Source: Treponema sp.
Lineage (GTDB): Bacteria; Spirochaetota; Spirochaetia; Treponematales; Treponemataceae
Assembly (NCBI GenBank): GCA_016294105.1
Contig: JAEDCN010000017.1
Location: forward strand, 1-45,025
Reading direction: 5' to 3'
Length of the DNA: 45,025 bases
Shown here: positions 23,947-30,939 of the stretch, in pieces
How the letters are laid out: the number at the start of each line of letters is the position of its first letter
How positions within the stretch are numbered: position 1 is the stretch's first letter
Notes under the pieces: model-generated
What the model was told of the DNA's origin: nothing
Seen by the model: the letters and a program-made list of their open reading frames with translations, nothing else
The model's database searches: none
Position numbers and translations under genes: made by a program

Positions 23947-24216
23947 ATGAACGCAATTATTACCGTGGTAGGAACCGATCAAGTAGGCATCATTGCCAAG
24001 GTGAGCAATTTCCTTGCTCAGCATAGCATTAACATAGCAGACATTAGCCAAACCATTCTTTCTGGCAACTTTGTGATGATGATGATGGTTGATTTATCCG
24101 CTGCCCAGCTTCCCATGGAAGAGCTGCGCACCGCCTTGAATGAGCTGGGACAGCAGCTTTCCGTTTCCATCAACATCATGCACGAGAAGGTTTTTAGTGC
24201 CATGCATCGAATTTAG
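23947..24216 (+). CDS. ACT-domain protein (UPF0237 type)
   Basis: This is an 89-residue single ACT domain: MNAIITVVGTDQVGIIAKVS, then NIADISQTILSGNFVMMMMVDL, closely following the UPF0237 pattern. ACT domains bind amino acids or similar ligands and often dimerise. In many bacteria this protein is encoded next to a UPF0210/DUF711 gene, but that partner is absent here. The frame extends upstream into dgt, but the ATG at 23947 is where homology begins. No ribosome site is seen; the start lies 6 bases after TATCAT. The regulatory target is unknown. Confidence 0.9.
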   Translation: MNAIITVVGTDQVGIIAKVSNFLAQHSINIADISQTILSGNFVMMMMVDLSAAQLPMEELRTALNELGQQLSVSINIMHEKVFSAMHRI

Positions 24217-24225
24217 GGTATATCC

Positions 24226-24486
24226 ATGATGTATGAGTATATGACCTTAGCCGATAATGCCCTCATCACTCACTCTCAAATCTTAGAAAAGTCTGGAGAG
24301 CAAGTTGTTCAAGTTCATTTTGAACGACCAATTGAAAATGGATTTTGTTCTGCCCGTGCAGAGCTCCCTAGCTATAACTGGATTTACAATGAGGGGTTCA
24401 CCGAAAATGAAATCACAGAATTCACACGACTGATGGAACGACATGTTCATCTTTTCTACAAATATGCATTAGAAGAAAGGATTTGA
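24226..24486 (+). CDS. small hypothetical protein
   Basis: This 86-residue protein starts with two adjacent ATG codons (24226, 24229), 9 bases after the ACT-domain gene, with a modest AGGG upstream. It is acidic and soluble-looking: ITHSQILEKSGEQVVQVHFERP, then SARAELPSYNWIYNEGFTENEI and a helical end. I recall similar small proteins in gut and oral bacteria, without a known function. Coding appearance and tight spacing to the ACT gene support it being real. A short leucine-start frame of about 32 codons follows its stop but is not convincing. Confidence 0.7.
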   Translation: MMYEYMTLADNALITHSQILEKSGEQVVQVHFERPIENGFCSARAELPSYNWIYNEGFTENEITEFTRLMERHVHLFYKYALEERI

Positions 24487-24594
24487 ACAAGATTGAAGAC
24501 ATTATAGCCGCAGAATTCTTTATCATTTGTGCTAAGTGGAAAACATTCTTTAATACTGATACCATAAGATTTTATTGTTAATGTTGACTAAACA

Positions 24595-24627
24595 AAAAAA
24601 GCTGTTTCGCAATGAAACAGCTTTTTT
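24595..24627. terminator. bidirectional intrinsic terminator between the small gene and ftsH
   Basis: Arms 24595-24608 and 24614-24627 pair perfectly over 14 bp (A-run plus GCTGTTTC) with a 5-base loop. T-runs occur on both strands, serving the convergent transcripts. Confidence 0.9.
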
Positions 24628-24642
24628 ATTTGTATTCTATAT

Positions 24643-26646
24643 TTAGGTTTCTGTAGCGGGAACAGGTTCTGGCAACTCGTCCAAGTGCTGGCGAGCCTTA
24701 ATAATATCCTCGAATTCAGCCTGCTCGATAACTTCTTTTTCCAAAAGCCGCTGGGAAATATAGTCCAGCAGATCACGCTTTTCGGTAAGCATATTCACCA
24801 CACCAGTGAACCGCTCCTCCATAATGCGAGCCAGCTCTTGGTCAATGTATTGCTGTGTTGACTCAGAATATTCTCGCACCAGCTGGGGAGAATCTGAACC
24901 GTAGCCACCACCTCGCTGAGAAAGCACCACGTTCTTGAACTTGTCGCTCATACCGTAGTCAGTGAGAATCTTGCGGGCAATGTCTGTGGCTCGCTGCAGG
25001 TCGTTGGAAGCACCAGTGGAAACCTCACCAAAATAAACCTGCTCTGCAGCCCGGCCACCAAGCAAAACGTCAATTTCTCCGTACAACTCCTTTTCAGTAC
25101 GCAGATATCGGTCTTCCTCTGGAATCTGCAAGGTATACCCCAAGGCAGCAATTCCACGAGGAATAATTGAAATTTTATGCACCTTGTCGGCTCCCTCAGT
25201 AAAGGCTGCTGCCAAGGCGTGACCAGTTTCGTGAACTGCCACGATTTTTCGCTCGTTTTCTTTGATAACACGGCTTTTCTTCTGCAAACCAGCAATGGCC
25301 TTTTCCACTGCCTCGTGGAAATCCTCCATTTGAACTTCCTTTCTTCCAGCACGAACAGCCAGCAATGCAGCCTCATTCACCACGTTGGCCAAATCAGCAC
25401 CAGCAAAGCCAGAGGTGGAGCGGGCAACGGAAGCCAAGTCCACCTGATTACCCAGCTTTACGTTCTTGGCGTGAATTTTCAGGATTGCTTCCCGCCCCTT
25501 TACATCGGGACGATCTACCACTACCTGACGGTCAAAGCGGCCAGGACGTAGCAAGGCTGGGTCAAGAACATCGGGGCGGTTGGTGGCAGCCAAGAGAATC
25601 AGCCCCTTAGAATTGTCGAATCCGTCCATTTCTACCAGCAACTGGTTCAAGGTCTGCTCCCGCTCGTCATTACCGTGGATATTGTTCACACGGCTTTTAC
25701 CAATGGCATCAAGCTCGTCAATAAACACAATACAAGGAGCCTTTTCACGAGCCTGACGGAACAGGTCACGAACACGGCTGGCACCAACACCAACGAACAT
25801 TTCCACAAAGTCGGAACCAGAAATCTTAAAGAAGGGAACACCAGCTTCACCAGCAACGGCACGAGCCAGCAAGGTCTTTCCCGTACCAGGAGGCCCAACC
25901 AAAAGCACACCCTTGGGAATCTTTCCACCGATTTCTGTGTATTTTTCAGGTGATTTCAAAAAATCAACTACTTCTACCAGCTCTTCCTTGGCCTCATCCA
26001 CACCAGCTACATCAGAAAAGCGAGTTACAATGGAGCCTTCCTCTACGGCACTGGCACGAGAATTACCCGCGGAGAAAATACTACCACCAAGGCCACCACC
26101 CATCTTGCGGAAGATGAACATCCACATCAGGAAGATAAAGCCAAAGGGAATAATCAGGTTCATCAGCAGCTGAGTCAAAAAGCTATTTTGTTTTGCTACC
26201 ACCTTGTAGGAAACACCAGCCTCATCTAGCAGCTGCAAGAAGCTTTCTGTCAGGATTCCTGCAGTACGCACAGAATTGCTTGCAGTGGCAGAGGCGGTGC
26301 TAAAAAGCGTCAAGCCAGAGGAGGGAGTTTCCTCTGCAACCACATTTCCCAGGTAGCCGGTAAAATAGGTTTCACCAATATCAACACGGGTAATTTGACC
26401 ATTTTGAATCATGGCCTTGAAGTCGGAGAAAGGAATTAAATTATCAGGCTGGGAGGAAAGAAATATGTTGATAATACCAATGACAGCCACAACGATTAAA
26501 ATGATGGCCCAAAAGGGAAAGGAGGAGCCTTTTCTTCCACCGCCACCCTTTTTGTTCCCTGAGTCGGGAGACAATTTGAAAAATTCAAAGGGATCTTGCT
26601 CAGATTTCTTGCCATTTTTATTATCTTTATCATTAGAATTGCTCAT
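24643..26646 (-). CDS. ftsH: ATP-dependent zinc metalloprotease FtsH
   Basis: FtsH is the membrane-anchored AAA+ protease for quality control of membrane and regulatory proteins. Its 667 residues have a charged, Gly-rich N-terminal tail, membrane helices at about 43-64 and 158-178, and a periplasmic loop between. Walker A is GPPGTGKT (251-258), Walker B is IVFIDELDAIG, and the second region of homology lies around NRPDVLDPALLRPGRFDRQ. The zinc site is HETGH (472-476), fitting HExxH, with the third ligand expected in STGASNDLQRAT. The periplasmic loop is longer than in E. coli, with a Ser/Thr/Ala-rich stretch. GAGG lies before the ATG. Confidence 0.96.
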   Translation of the reverse strand: MSNSNDKDNKNGKKSEQDPFEFFKLSPDSGNKKGGGGRKGSSFPFWAIILIVVAVIGIINIFLSSQPDNLIPFSDFKAMIQNGQITRVDIGETYFTGYLGNVVAEETPSSGLTLFSTASATASNSVRTAGILTESFLQLLDEAGVSYKVVAKQNSFLTQLLMNLIIPFGFIFLMWMFIFRKMGGGLGGSIFSAGNSRASAVEEGSIVTRFSDVAGVDEAKEELVEVVDFLKSPEKYTEIGGKIPKGVLLVGPPGTGKTLLARAVAGEAGVPFFKISGSDFVEMFVGVGASRVRDLFRQAREKAPCIVFIDELDAIGKSRVNNIHGNDEREQTLNQLLVEMDGFDNSKGLILLAATNRPDVLDPALLRPGRFDRQVVVDRPDVKGREAILKIHAKNVKLGNQVDLASVARSTSGFAGADLANVVNEAALLAVRAGRKEVQMEDFHEAVEKAIAGLQKKSRVIKENERKIVAVHETGHALAAAFTEGADKVHKISIIPRGIAALGYTLQIPEEDRYLRTEKELYGEIDVLLGGRAAEQVYFGEVSTGASNDLQRATDIARKILTDYGMSDKFKNVVLSQRGGGYGSDSPQLVREYSESTQQYIDQELARIMEERFTGVVNMLTEKRDLLDYISQRLLEKEVIEQAEFEDIIKARQHLDELPEPVPATET

Positions 26647-26665
26647 TATTCAACCTCATAATAAG

Positions 26666-26694
26666 AATATACGAAAAAAAAAGAGAATAGTCGA
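26666..26694 (-). promoter_or_regulatory. possible promoter of ftsH
   Basis: On the minus strand: TCGACT (26689-26694), a 17-base T-rich spacer and TATATT (26666-26671), leaving a leader of about 12 bases containing GAGG. Confidence 0.4.
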
Positions 26695-26722
26695 TACTAT
26701 GGCGTTTTTTTTAAATTAAAAC

Positions 26723-26749
26723 TAAAGGGCAATTTTACCACTCCGATAT
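26723..26749 (+). promoter_or_regulatory. sigma-28 (FliA)-type promoter of fliS
   Basis: TAAA (26723-26726), exactly 15 bases, then TCCGATAT (26742-26749). This compares with the flagellar sigma consensus TAAA-N15-GCCGATAA, matching 10 of 12 positions. The location directly before flagellar chaperone genes supports it. Confidence 0.75.
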
Positions 26750-26777
26750 TTAAAGGAGCAACTGTAGGGGGGTAAAT

Positions 26778-27224
26778 ATGGGTTACGGTCAACCTTATGG
26801 TGCCTACGGCGCCTATCGTGACACAGGTGTGAAAACAGCCAGCCAAGGAAAGCTCGTTGTAATGTTGTACAACGAAGCAATCCGTCAATTGAGCTACGCT
26901 GTGTCCTATCTTATGGGTGGCAATAAAATTGAGGCTCAGAACATTGAGCAGTTTTCCAAGCACATTGTAAAGGTTCAGGAGATTATCACCGAGCTGATGA
27001 TTTCTCTGGACATGAATGCTGGGGGAGACATCTCAAAGAATTTAATGTCACTATACATCTACTTTAATCAGGAACTACTGAGCATTTCCATCAGCCACGA
27101 CCGGGAAAAGATTACCTTTATCCAGGACATGCTGATGCAGCTGAGAGATGCTTGGGCAGAAGCTGCCATAGAGGCAGGTCGAGAACCAGCTCCTGTTATG
27201 AACGGCATTGATATAAACGGGTAA
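26778..27224 (+). CDS. fliS: flagellar secretion chaperone FliS
   Basis: FliS binds the C-terminus of flagellin in the cytosol to prevent premature polymerisation. The 148-residue protein shows the typical N-terminal pattern: a Tyr-rich start, then TASQGKLVVMLYNEAIRQL, followed by helices with EIITELMISLDMNAGGDISKNL and LYIYFNQELL. A purine-rich AGGGGGG site precedes the ATG. It is followed 4 bases later by a coiled-coil protein likely to be an export chaperone. In spirochaetes the filaments are periplasmic and contain FlaB core flagellins; none is encoded in the window. Confidence 0.93.
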   Translation: MGYGQPYGAYGAYRDTGVKTASQGKLVVMLYNEAIRQLSYAVSYLMGGNKIEAQNIEQFSKHIVKVQEIITELMISLDMNAGGDISKNLMSLYIYFNQELLSISISHDREKITFIQDMLMQLRDAWAEAAIEAGREPAPVMNGIDING

Positions 27225-27228
27225 GTCC

Positions 27229-27702
27229 ATGGAACTGACTCAGGCTGAAATTGATGAACGAACTGCAATCCTCCGTCGCTTTCGTTCCTTGCTGGAACAG
27301 CAGCGGGACAAGTTTCGAGAGTATCTTCGTGTTCTGGAATCCCAAAGTAAGATGATTCAAGAGGAAAATACCCAGTCCTTGTTGGCTCACACTGAGCTTG
27401 AACAACAGATTGCATCTCACATCATCAGCCTGCAGAAGGTGATTAAACCCATGGAGCTCATGTATCAAGAGCGCATCAGCAAGGGACGGGGGGATGTGGC
27501 AGATATTCCCGTTCTTCAGGCCGATTTGGAGCGACTTCAGCGGCAGGTTTTGGAGCGAAATCAGTCCAACCGCAATTTACTGAAGCTGCACATGAGCCAA
27601 ATTAAAGAGCGAATGTCCACAGTCACCAATCCCTATCGTCATAACAAGAGCGTGTATGCCCAGTCGGCTCAAGTTGCCAGTATGGTGAACATCAGTATTT
27701 AA
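27229..27702 (+). CDS. FlgN-like flagellar chaperone
   Basis: This 157-residue, almost entirely helical protein carries long heptad-like stretches (ILRRFRSLLEQQRDKFREYL, DLERLQRQVLERNQSNRN). The last region contains SVYAQSAQVASMVNISI; FlgN-family proteins often end with a similar hydrophobic or polar tail that binds hook-associated proteins. It starts 4 bases after fliS, which strongly suggests a flagellar export role. I assign FlgN-like rather than FlgN because the helical composition gives limited sequence evidence. Tandem terminators follow. Confidence 0.75.
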   Translation: MELTQAEIDERTAILRRFRSLLEQQRDKFREYLRVLESQSKMIQEENTQSLLAHTELEQQIASHIISLQKVIKPMELMYQERISKGRGDVADIPVLQADLERLQRQVLERNQSNRNLLKLHMSQIKERMSTVTNPYRHNKSVYAQSAQVASMVNISI

Positions 27703-27734
27703 GTGATAGAACAGCCGAAAACTGGGATACAAAA

Positions 27735-27787
27735 AAAGCGTGGAAATCAGTGTTGTGTTCAACCTGAAATCCACGCTTTCTTTTTTT
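27735..27787. terminator. bidirectional terminator between the FlgN-like gene and aspS
   Basis: Arms 27735-27750 and 27764-27779 pair over 16 positions with a two-base mismatch. The loop contains a small GTTG/CAAC hairpin. T-runs follow on both strands, so it can end both convergent transcripts. Confidence 0.8.
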
Positions 27788-27836
27788 ATCAGGTTATCCC
27801 AAGATAGAAACTATCTCAAGATAACCTGATTTTTTA
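27788..27836 (+). terminator. second, tandem terminator after the FlgN-like gene
   Basis: ATCAGGTTATC (27788-27798) pairs with GATAACCTGAT (27820-27830), with an inner AGATAG/CTATCT stem, followed by a T-run on the plus strand only. Confidence 0.7.
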
Positions 27837-29654
27837 GATATCCTTGATAATCAAATGCAAGTCATCAATCTGCTTTTGGTCAACCTCGGAGGGACAATCA
27901 TCCATGGGGCTCTGTGCAAAGCTGTTTTTGGGGAAGGCGATAACTTCTTTAATAGAAGTTTCTTTACACATCAGCATTACCAAGCGATCCAATCCAGGAG
28001 CAATTCCTCCGTGAGGTGGAGCACCATACTTGAAGGCCTCCGTCAAAAAGCCGAATTTCTTCTGGCCTTCTGCCTCGTCAAAGCCTACAATCTGGAAGAT
28101 TCGCTTTTGCAGCTGAGGATCGTGGATACGGATGGAACCAGAGGCCAATTCGTAGCCGTTGAGAACCAAGTCGTACAAGTCACCCTTAACGCTTCCTGGG
28201 TCACTTTCCAGTGTGGCATGGTATTTTTCCTGGGGCATGGTGAACATGTGGTGAGCGGTGTCCCACTTGTTTTCTTCCTCGTTCCACTCAAACATGGGGA
28301 AGTCCACAATCCATGCAAAGGCAAACTGGTCAGGATTGCACAGGTTCAAGTCCTTGCCCAAGCGACTGCGAACAGCACCCAAGGCAGTACAAGCCACGGA
28401 CTTCTTCTGGTCGGCAACAAAGAGCAACAAGTCTCCAGCCTTTGCTCCCAGCTTTTCGCATACTACGGCAGCCTGACCTTCAAAGAATTTAGCGATTCCA
28501 CCTTCAAAAACAGGTGCATCAGCTGTTTCAGCCACCTTTGTCCAGCCTAACCCACGGGCCTTGTAGATTTTGGCTGTTCCTTCCAGCTCTTCAATCTTCT
28601 TGCGGCTATAGTCGGCAGCAACACCAGGCACTACCAGAGCCTTTACAGCACCTGCTACCACACCCTTTTCGTTGGGAACCAGAGCATCTTTAAAGGCTTG
28701 GAAGCTTCCGATTTCTGCCATAAAGGCTGCATCCTGCATCTTCATGTCAAAGCGAAGCTCAGGCTTGTCGCTACCGTACCAATCCATAGCATCGTCGTAG
28801 GCAATGCGGGGGAAGGGAGTTTCCAAGGTGATGTTCATGGTTTCCTTGAACACGTGAGCCATCATGCCCTCGGTCATAGAAAGCACGTCATCCCGAGACA
28901 CGAAGCTCATTTCCATATCAATCTGGGTAAACTCAGGCTGACGGTCTCCACGAGCATCTTCGTCACGATAGCAACGAGCAATCTGGAAATAGCGGTCAAA
29001 GCCAGACACCATCAAAAGCTGCTTGTACAGCTGGGGAGACTGGGGCAATGCGTAGAACTTACCGGGATAGAGGCGAGAGGGAACAAGGTAGTCTCGAGCA
29101 CCTTCTGGAGTAGATTTAATGAAGGTGGGAGTTTCCAGCTCGTAAAAGCCCTGTCCGTCCAAATAGTTGCGAACTGCCATAGTTACCTTGTGGCGAAGAG
29201 CCAAGTGATGCTGCATGGAAGCAGTTCTCAAATCAAGGTAGCGATACTTGAGGCGCAAATCCTCGTTGGGGATTACTGGAGTTCCGTCCTTGTTTACCTC
29301 GTCAATCATGAAGGGCAGGACTTCGCTCTTGGAAAGCACCTGGATTTCCTTGGCTACAACCTCTACCTCTCCAGTGGGCATTTCTGGGTTAATCATGGAA
29401 TCAGGGCGGCCACGAACAATTCCTTCCACAGCCAAGCAATATTCCATCTTCAAGTCCAAGGCCAAATCCACCAAGTGAGCTGGGGAGTCAGAATCCACCA
29501 CCACCTGAGTCAAGCCGTGACGGTCTCGCAGGTTGATAAAAGAGATGCCACCGTGGTCTCGCTTACGGTGAATCCATCCATTCAATATAACTGTCTTTCC
29601 AACGTCAGCCTTGCGCAAATCGCCACAGGTGACGGTTCTTCTCATATTTTCCAC
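27834..29654 (-). CDS. aspS: aspartate-tRNA ligase
   Basis: This class II synthetase charges tRNA-Asp. At 606 residues it has the full bacterial architecture: an N-terminal OB-fold anticodon domain (GWIHRKRDHGGISFINLRDR), a catalytic core with motif 2 around CYRDEDARGDRQPEFTQ, a central GAD insertion, and motif 3 GIAPGLDRLVML. The C-terminal AFPKNSFAQSPMDDCPSEV is typical. The first in-frame start is GTG at 29654, 7 bases after TATACT. An ATG at 29645 (three codons in) is the alternative. Neither has a convincing Shine-Dalgarno. Whether it also charges tRNA-Asn cannot be decided here. Confidence 0.96.
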   Translation of the reverse strand: MENMRRTVTCGDLRKADVGKTVILNGWIHRKRDHGGISFINLRDRHGLTQVVVDSDSPAHLVDLALDLKMEYCLAVEGIVRGRPDSMINPEMPTGEVEVVAKEIQVLSKSEVLPFMIDEVNKDGTPVIPNEDLRLKYRYLDLRTASMQHHLALRHKVTMAVRNYLDGQGFYELETPTFIKSTPEGARDYLVPSRLYPGKFYALPQSPQLYKQLLMVSGFDRYFQIARCYRDEDARGDRQPEFTQIDMEMSFVSRDDVLSMTEGMMAHVFKETMNITLETPFPRIAYDDAMDWYGSDKPELRFDMKMQDAAFMAEIGSFQAFKDALVPNEKGVVAGAVKALVVPGVAADYSRKKIEELEGTAKIYKARGLGWTKVAETADAPVFEGGIAKFFEGQAAVVCEKLGAKAGDLLLFVADQKKSVACTALGAVRSRLGKDLNLCNPDQFAFAWIVDFPMFEWNEEENKWDTAHHMFTMPQEKYHATLESDPGSVKGDLYDLVLNGYELASGSIRIHDPQLQKRIFQIVGFDEAEGQKKFGFLTEAFKYGAPPHGGIAPGLDRLVMLMCKETSIKEVIAFPKNSFAQSPMDDCPSEVDQKQIDDLHLIIKDI

Positions 29655-29661
29655 GGGATGC

Positions 29662-29670
29662 AGTATAGCA
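29662..29670 (-). promoter_or_regulatory. extended -10 promoter of aspS, predicted leaderless
   Basis: The minus strand reads TG-C-TATACT, with the hexamer at 29662-29667, then 7 bases (GCATCCC) to the GTG start. The ygiQ promoter has nearly the same arrangement (TATACT-GCATTTC-GTG). Confidence 0.55.
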
Positions 29671-29692
29671 TAGAGGAGTAAAATATTAAAGT

Positions 29693-29787
29693 GGTGGCTG
29701 GGATGGCAGGAGAACCCACCGTCGCCTTACACTTCGCTACGCTCAGAGGGCGGCGTCGGTAGGTCCCCTCCCGCCATCCCAGCCACC
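29693..29787. repeat. 95-base REP-like palindrome
   Basis: The outer arms 29693-29711 and 29769-29787 match as inverted repeats at 18 of 19 positions. Inside, GC-rich segments (ACCGTCGCC-like against GGCGGCGTCGGT) pair imperfectly, leaving a loop of about 22 bases around CACTTCGCTACGCTC. It is much GC-richer than the surroundings. No strong T-run follows on either strand. It lies between divergent aspS and the kinase gene. It may be a dispersed repetitive palindrome or a small non-autonomous element. Confidence 0.65.
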
Positions 29788-29795
29788 GTTTATTC

Positions 29796-29924
29796 TTTTG
29801 TTCAGGGGGCTATACTGTGGCCCTGGAGGAATGGCCTGGGCAACCGCTTACGGTAACCTGTCCTTGGGCTATCAATGGTGTGGTGGATATTATCAATCGT
29901 GCCATGGTAAAGGCAAATCTCTAG
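29796..29924 (+). pseudogene. possible remnant of a gene 3' end
   Basis: Between the palindrome and the kinase gene, one frame is open to TAG at 29922-29924 and reads protein-like: YTVALEEWPGQPLTVT, then CPWAINGVVDIINRAMVKANL. The frame remains open back through the palindrome, with no good start. A second frame (ATG 29831 to TGA 29965, 44 codons) overlaps the kinase start as ATGA but has an odd Gly/Tyr/Trp/Cys composition. I could not assign either one. Confidence 0.3.
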
Positions 29925-29961
29925 CATATCCTGTGGGAAGTTTTATTCCGATATATCAACC

Positions 29962-30939
29962 ATGAGTCAAGATTTTATCCTTCGTTTTCCACCTAAAGGC
30001 TTTTCCCAAGCACTCCAAGAGTTGGGCTTAGGAAAGGTGATTTCCGCTCGGTCTGTGCTGGGTGGTGACATCAATCATGCCTACAAGCTTGAAGTGGAAT
30101 CTCCATCAGGTGCCGTGGAAACACTTTTTATGAAGGCCAATTCCCGAAAAAATGCAGACTTTTTCCGCACGGAGGTGGTGGGTTTAGAGGCAATTGCTTC
30201 CTTGGGAATCCTGAAAACACCGCAGGTTTTGGCTTGGGGCATAGATGATGGCAATAACAATCCTTTGCGGGGGCCCTGCTCCTTCTTACTACTGGAATTC
30301 CTTCCCTCTACAGCAAAGGCTTCTAATTACTGGGAGGTGTTCGGTCAACGGCTTGCAGAATTCCACCGTGCAGATTGCAGTCACCTGGTTCCCAAAACTA
30401 AAGGGAATTCTCCAGAAGAAGATACGTACAAGACAAAGACTTTTGGCTTTATCCTTGACAACTACATTGGTGCTACTCACCAAATCAATCAGCCCAAAGC
30501 CTCTTGGGTGGAATTTTTCCGGGATTGCCGATTGGCTCCTCAGTTTCAGTGGGCGGCGAAATATTTTTCAGTAAAGCAACAGGACATAAACGAAAAGCTT
30601 CTTGCTCGGCTGGAAGAATTATTACCTGAACCAGACCAAGCCTCCTTGCTCCACGGAGATTTATGGGGCGGTAACCTGTATACAGGAAGCGATGGTCACG
30701 GCTGGCTCATTGACCCTGCAGCCTATTGCGGTCATTGGGAAGCTGACCTAGCCATGACACGGCTTTTCGGTGGATTTCCACGAAAATTTTACGAAAGCTA
30801 TCATCAGGTGAACCCCATTCCTAAGGATTTTTCTCGCCGCCTTGATATCTACAACCTGTACCACCTGCTGAATCACTTGAATCTGTTTGGAGCAGGCTAT
30901 TTGCATCAGGTGCTGGATATTATAGCAGCCTTTAGTTGA
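29962..30939 (+). CDS. fructosamine/ketosamine-3-kinase family protein
   Basis: These kinases phosphorylate sugar-amine adducts (ketosamines) on proteins or free amines, allowing deglycation; they share the aminoglycoside-kinase fold. The 325 residues show VLGGDINHAYKLEV and FMKANSR (nucleotide-binding Lys), then the catalytic loop LLHGDLWGGNLYTG and the Mg-binding IDPAAYCGHWEADLAMTRLFGGF. The ATG at 29962 has no clear ribosome site. The gene converges on the second chemoreceptor gene and overlaps its 3' end by 8 bases with no terminator between. The physiological substrate is unknown. Confidence 0.92.
   Translation: MSQDFILRFPPKGFSQALQELGLGKVISARSVLGGDINHAYKLEVESPSGAVETLFMKANSRKNADFFRTEVVGLEAIASLGILKTPQVLAWGIDDGNNNPLRGPCSFLLLEFLPSTAKASNYWEVFGQRLAEFHRADCSHLVPKTKGNSPEEDTYKTKTFGFILDNYIGATHQINQPKASWVEFFRDCRLAPQFQWAAKYFSVKQQDINEKLLARLEELLPEPDQASLLHGDLWGGNLYTGSDGHGWLIDPAAYCGHWEADLAMTRLFGGFPRKFYESYHQVNPIPKDFSRRLDIYNLYHLLNHLNLFGAGYLHQVLDIIAAFS

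Noticed and set aside
24484..24580. Short leucine-start frame after the small hypothetical gene
   Set aside because: It has about 32 codons, a start overlapping the previous stop, no usable ribosome site and no recognisable sequence.
28698..29681. 327-codon open frame on the plus strand opposite aspS
   Set aside because: It lies entirely antisense to a clear aspartyl-tRNA synthetase, has no ribosome site, and its His/Ser/Val-rich composition is that of a shadow frame.
29790..29961. Structured RNA (SRP RNA, tmRNA, RNase P RNA or riboswitch) upstream of the kinase gene
   Set aside because: None of the conserved sequence blocks of these RNAs is present; only a tiny ACCG/CGGT hairpin is visible.
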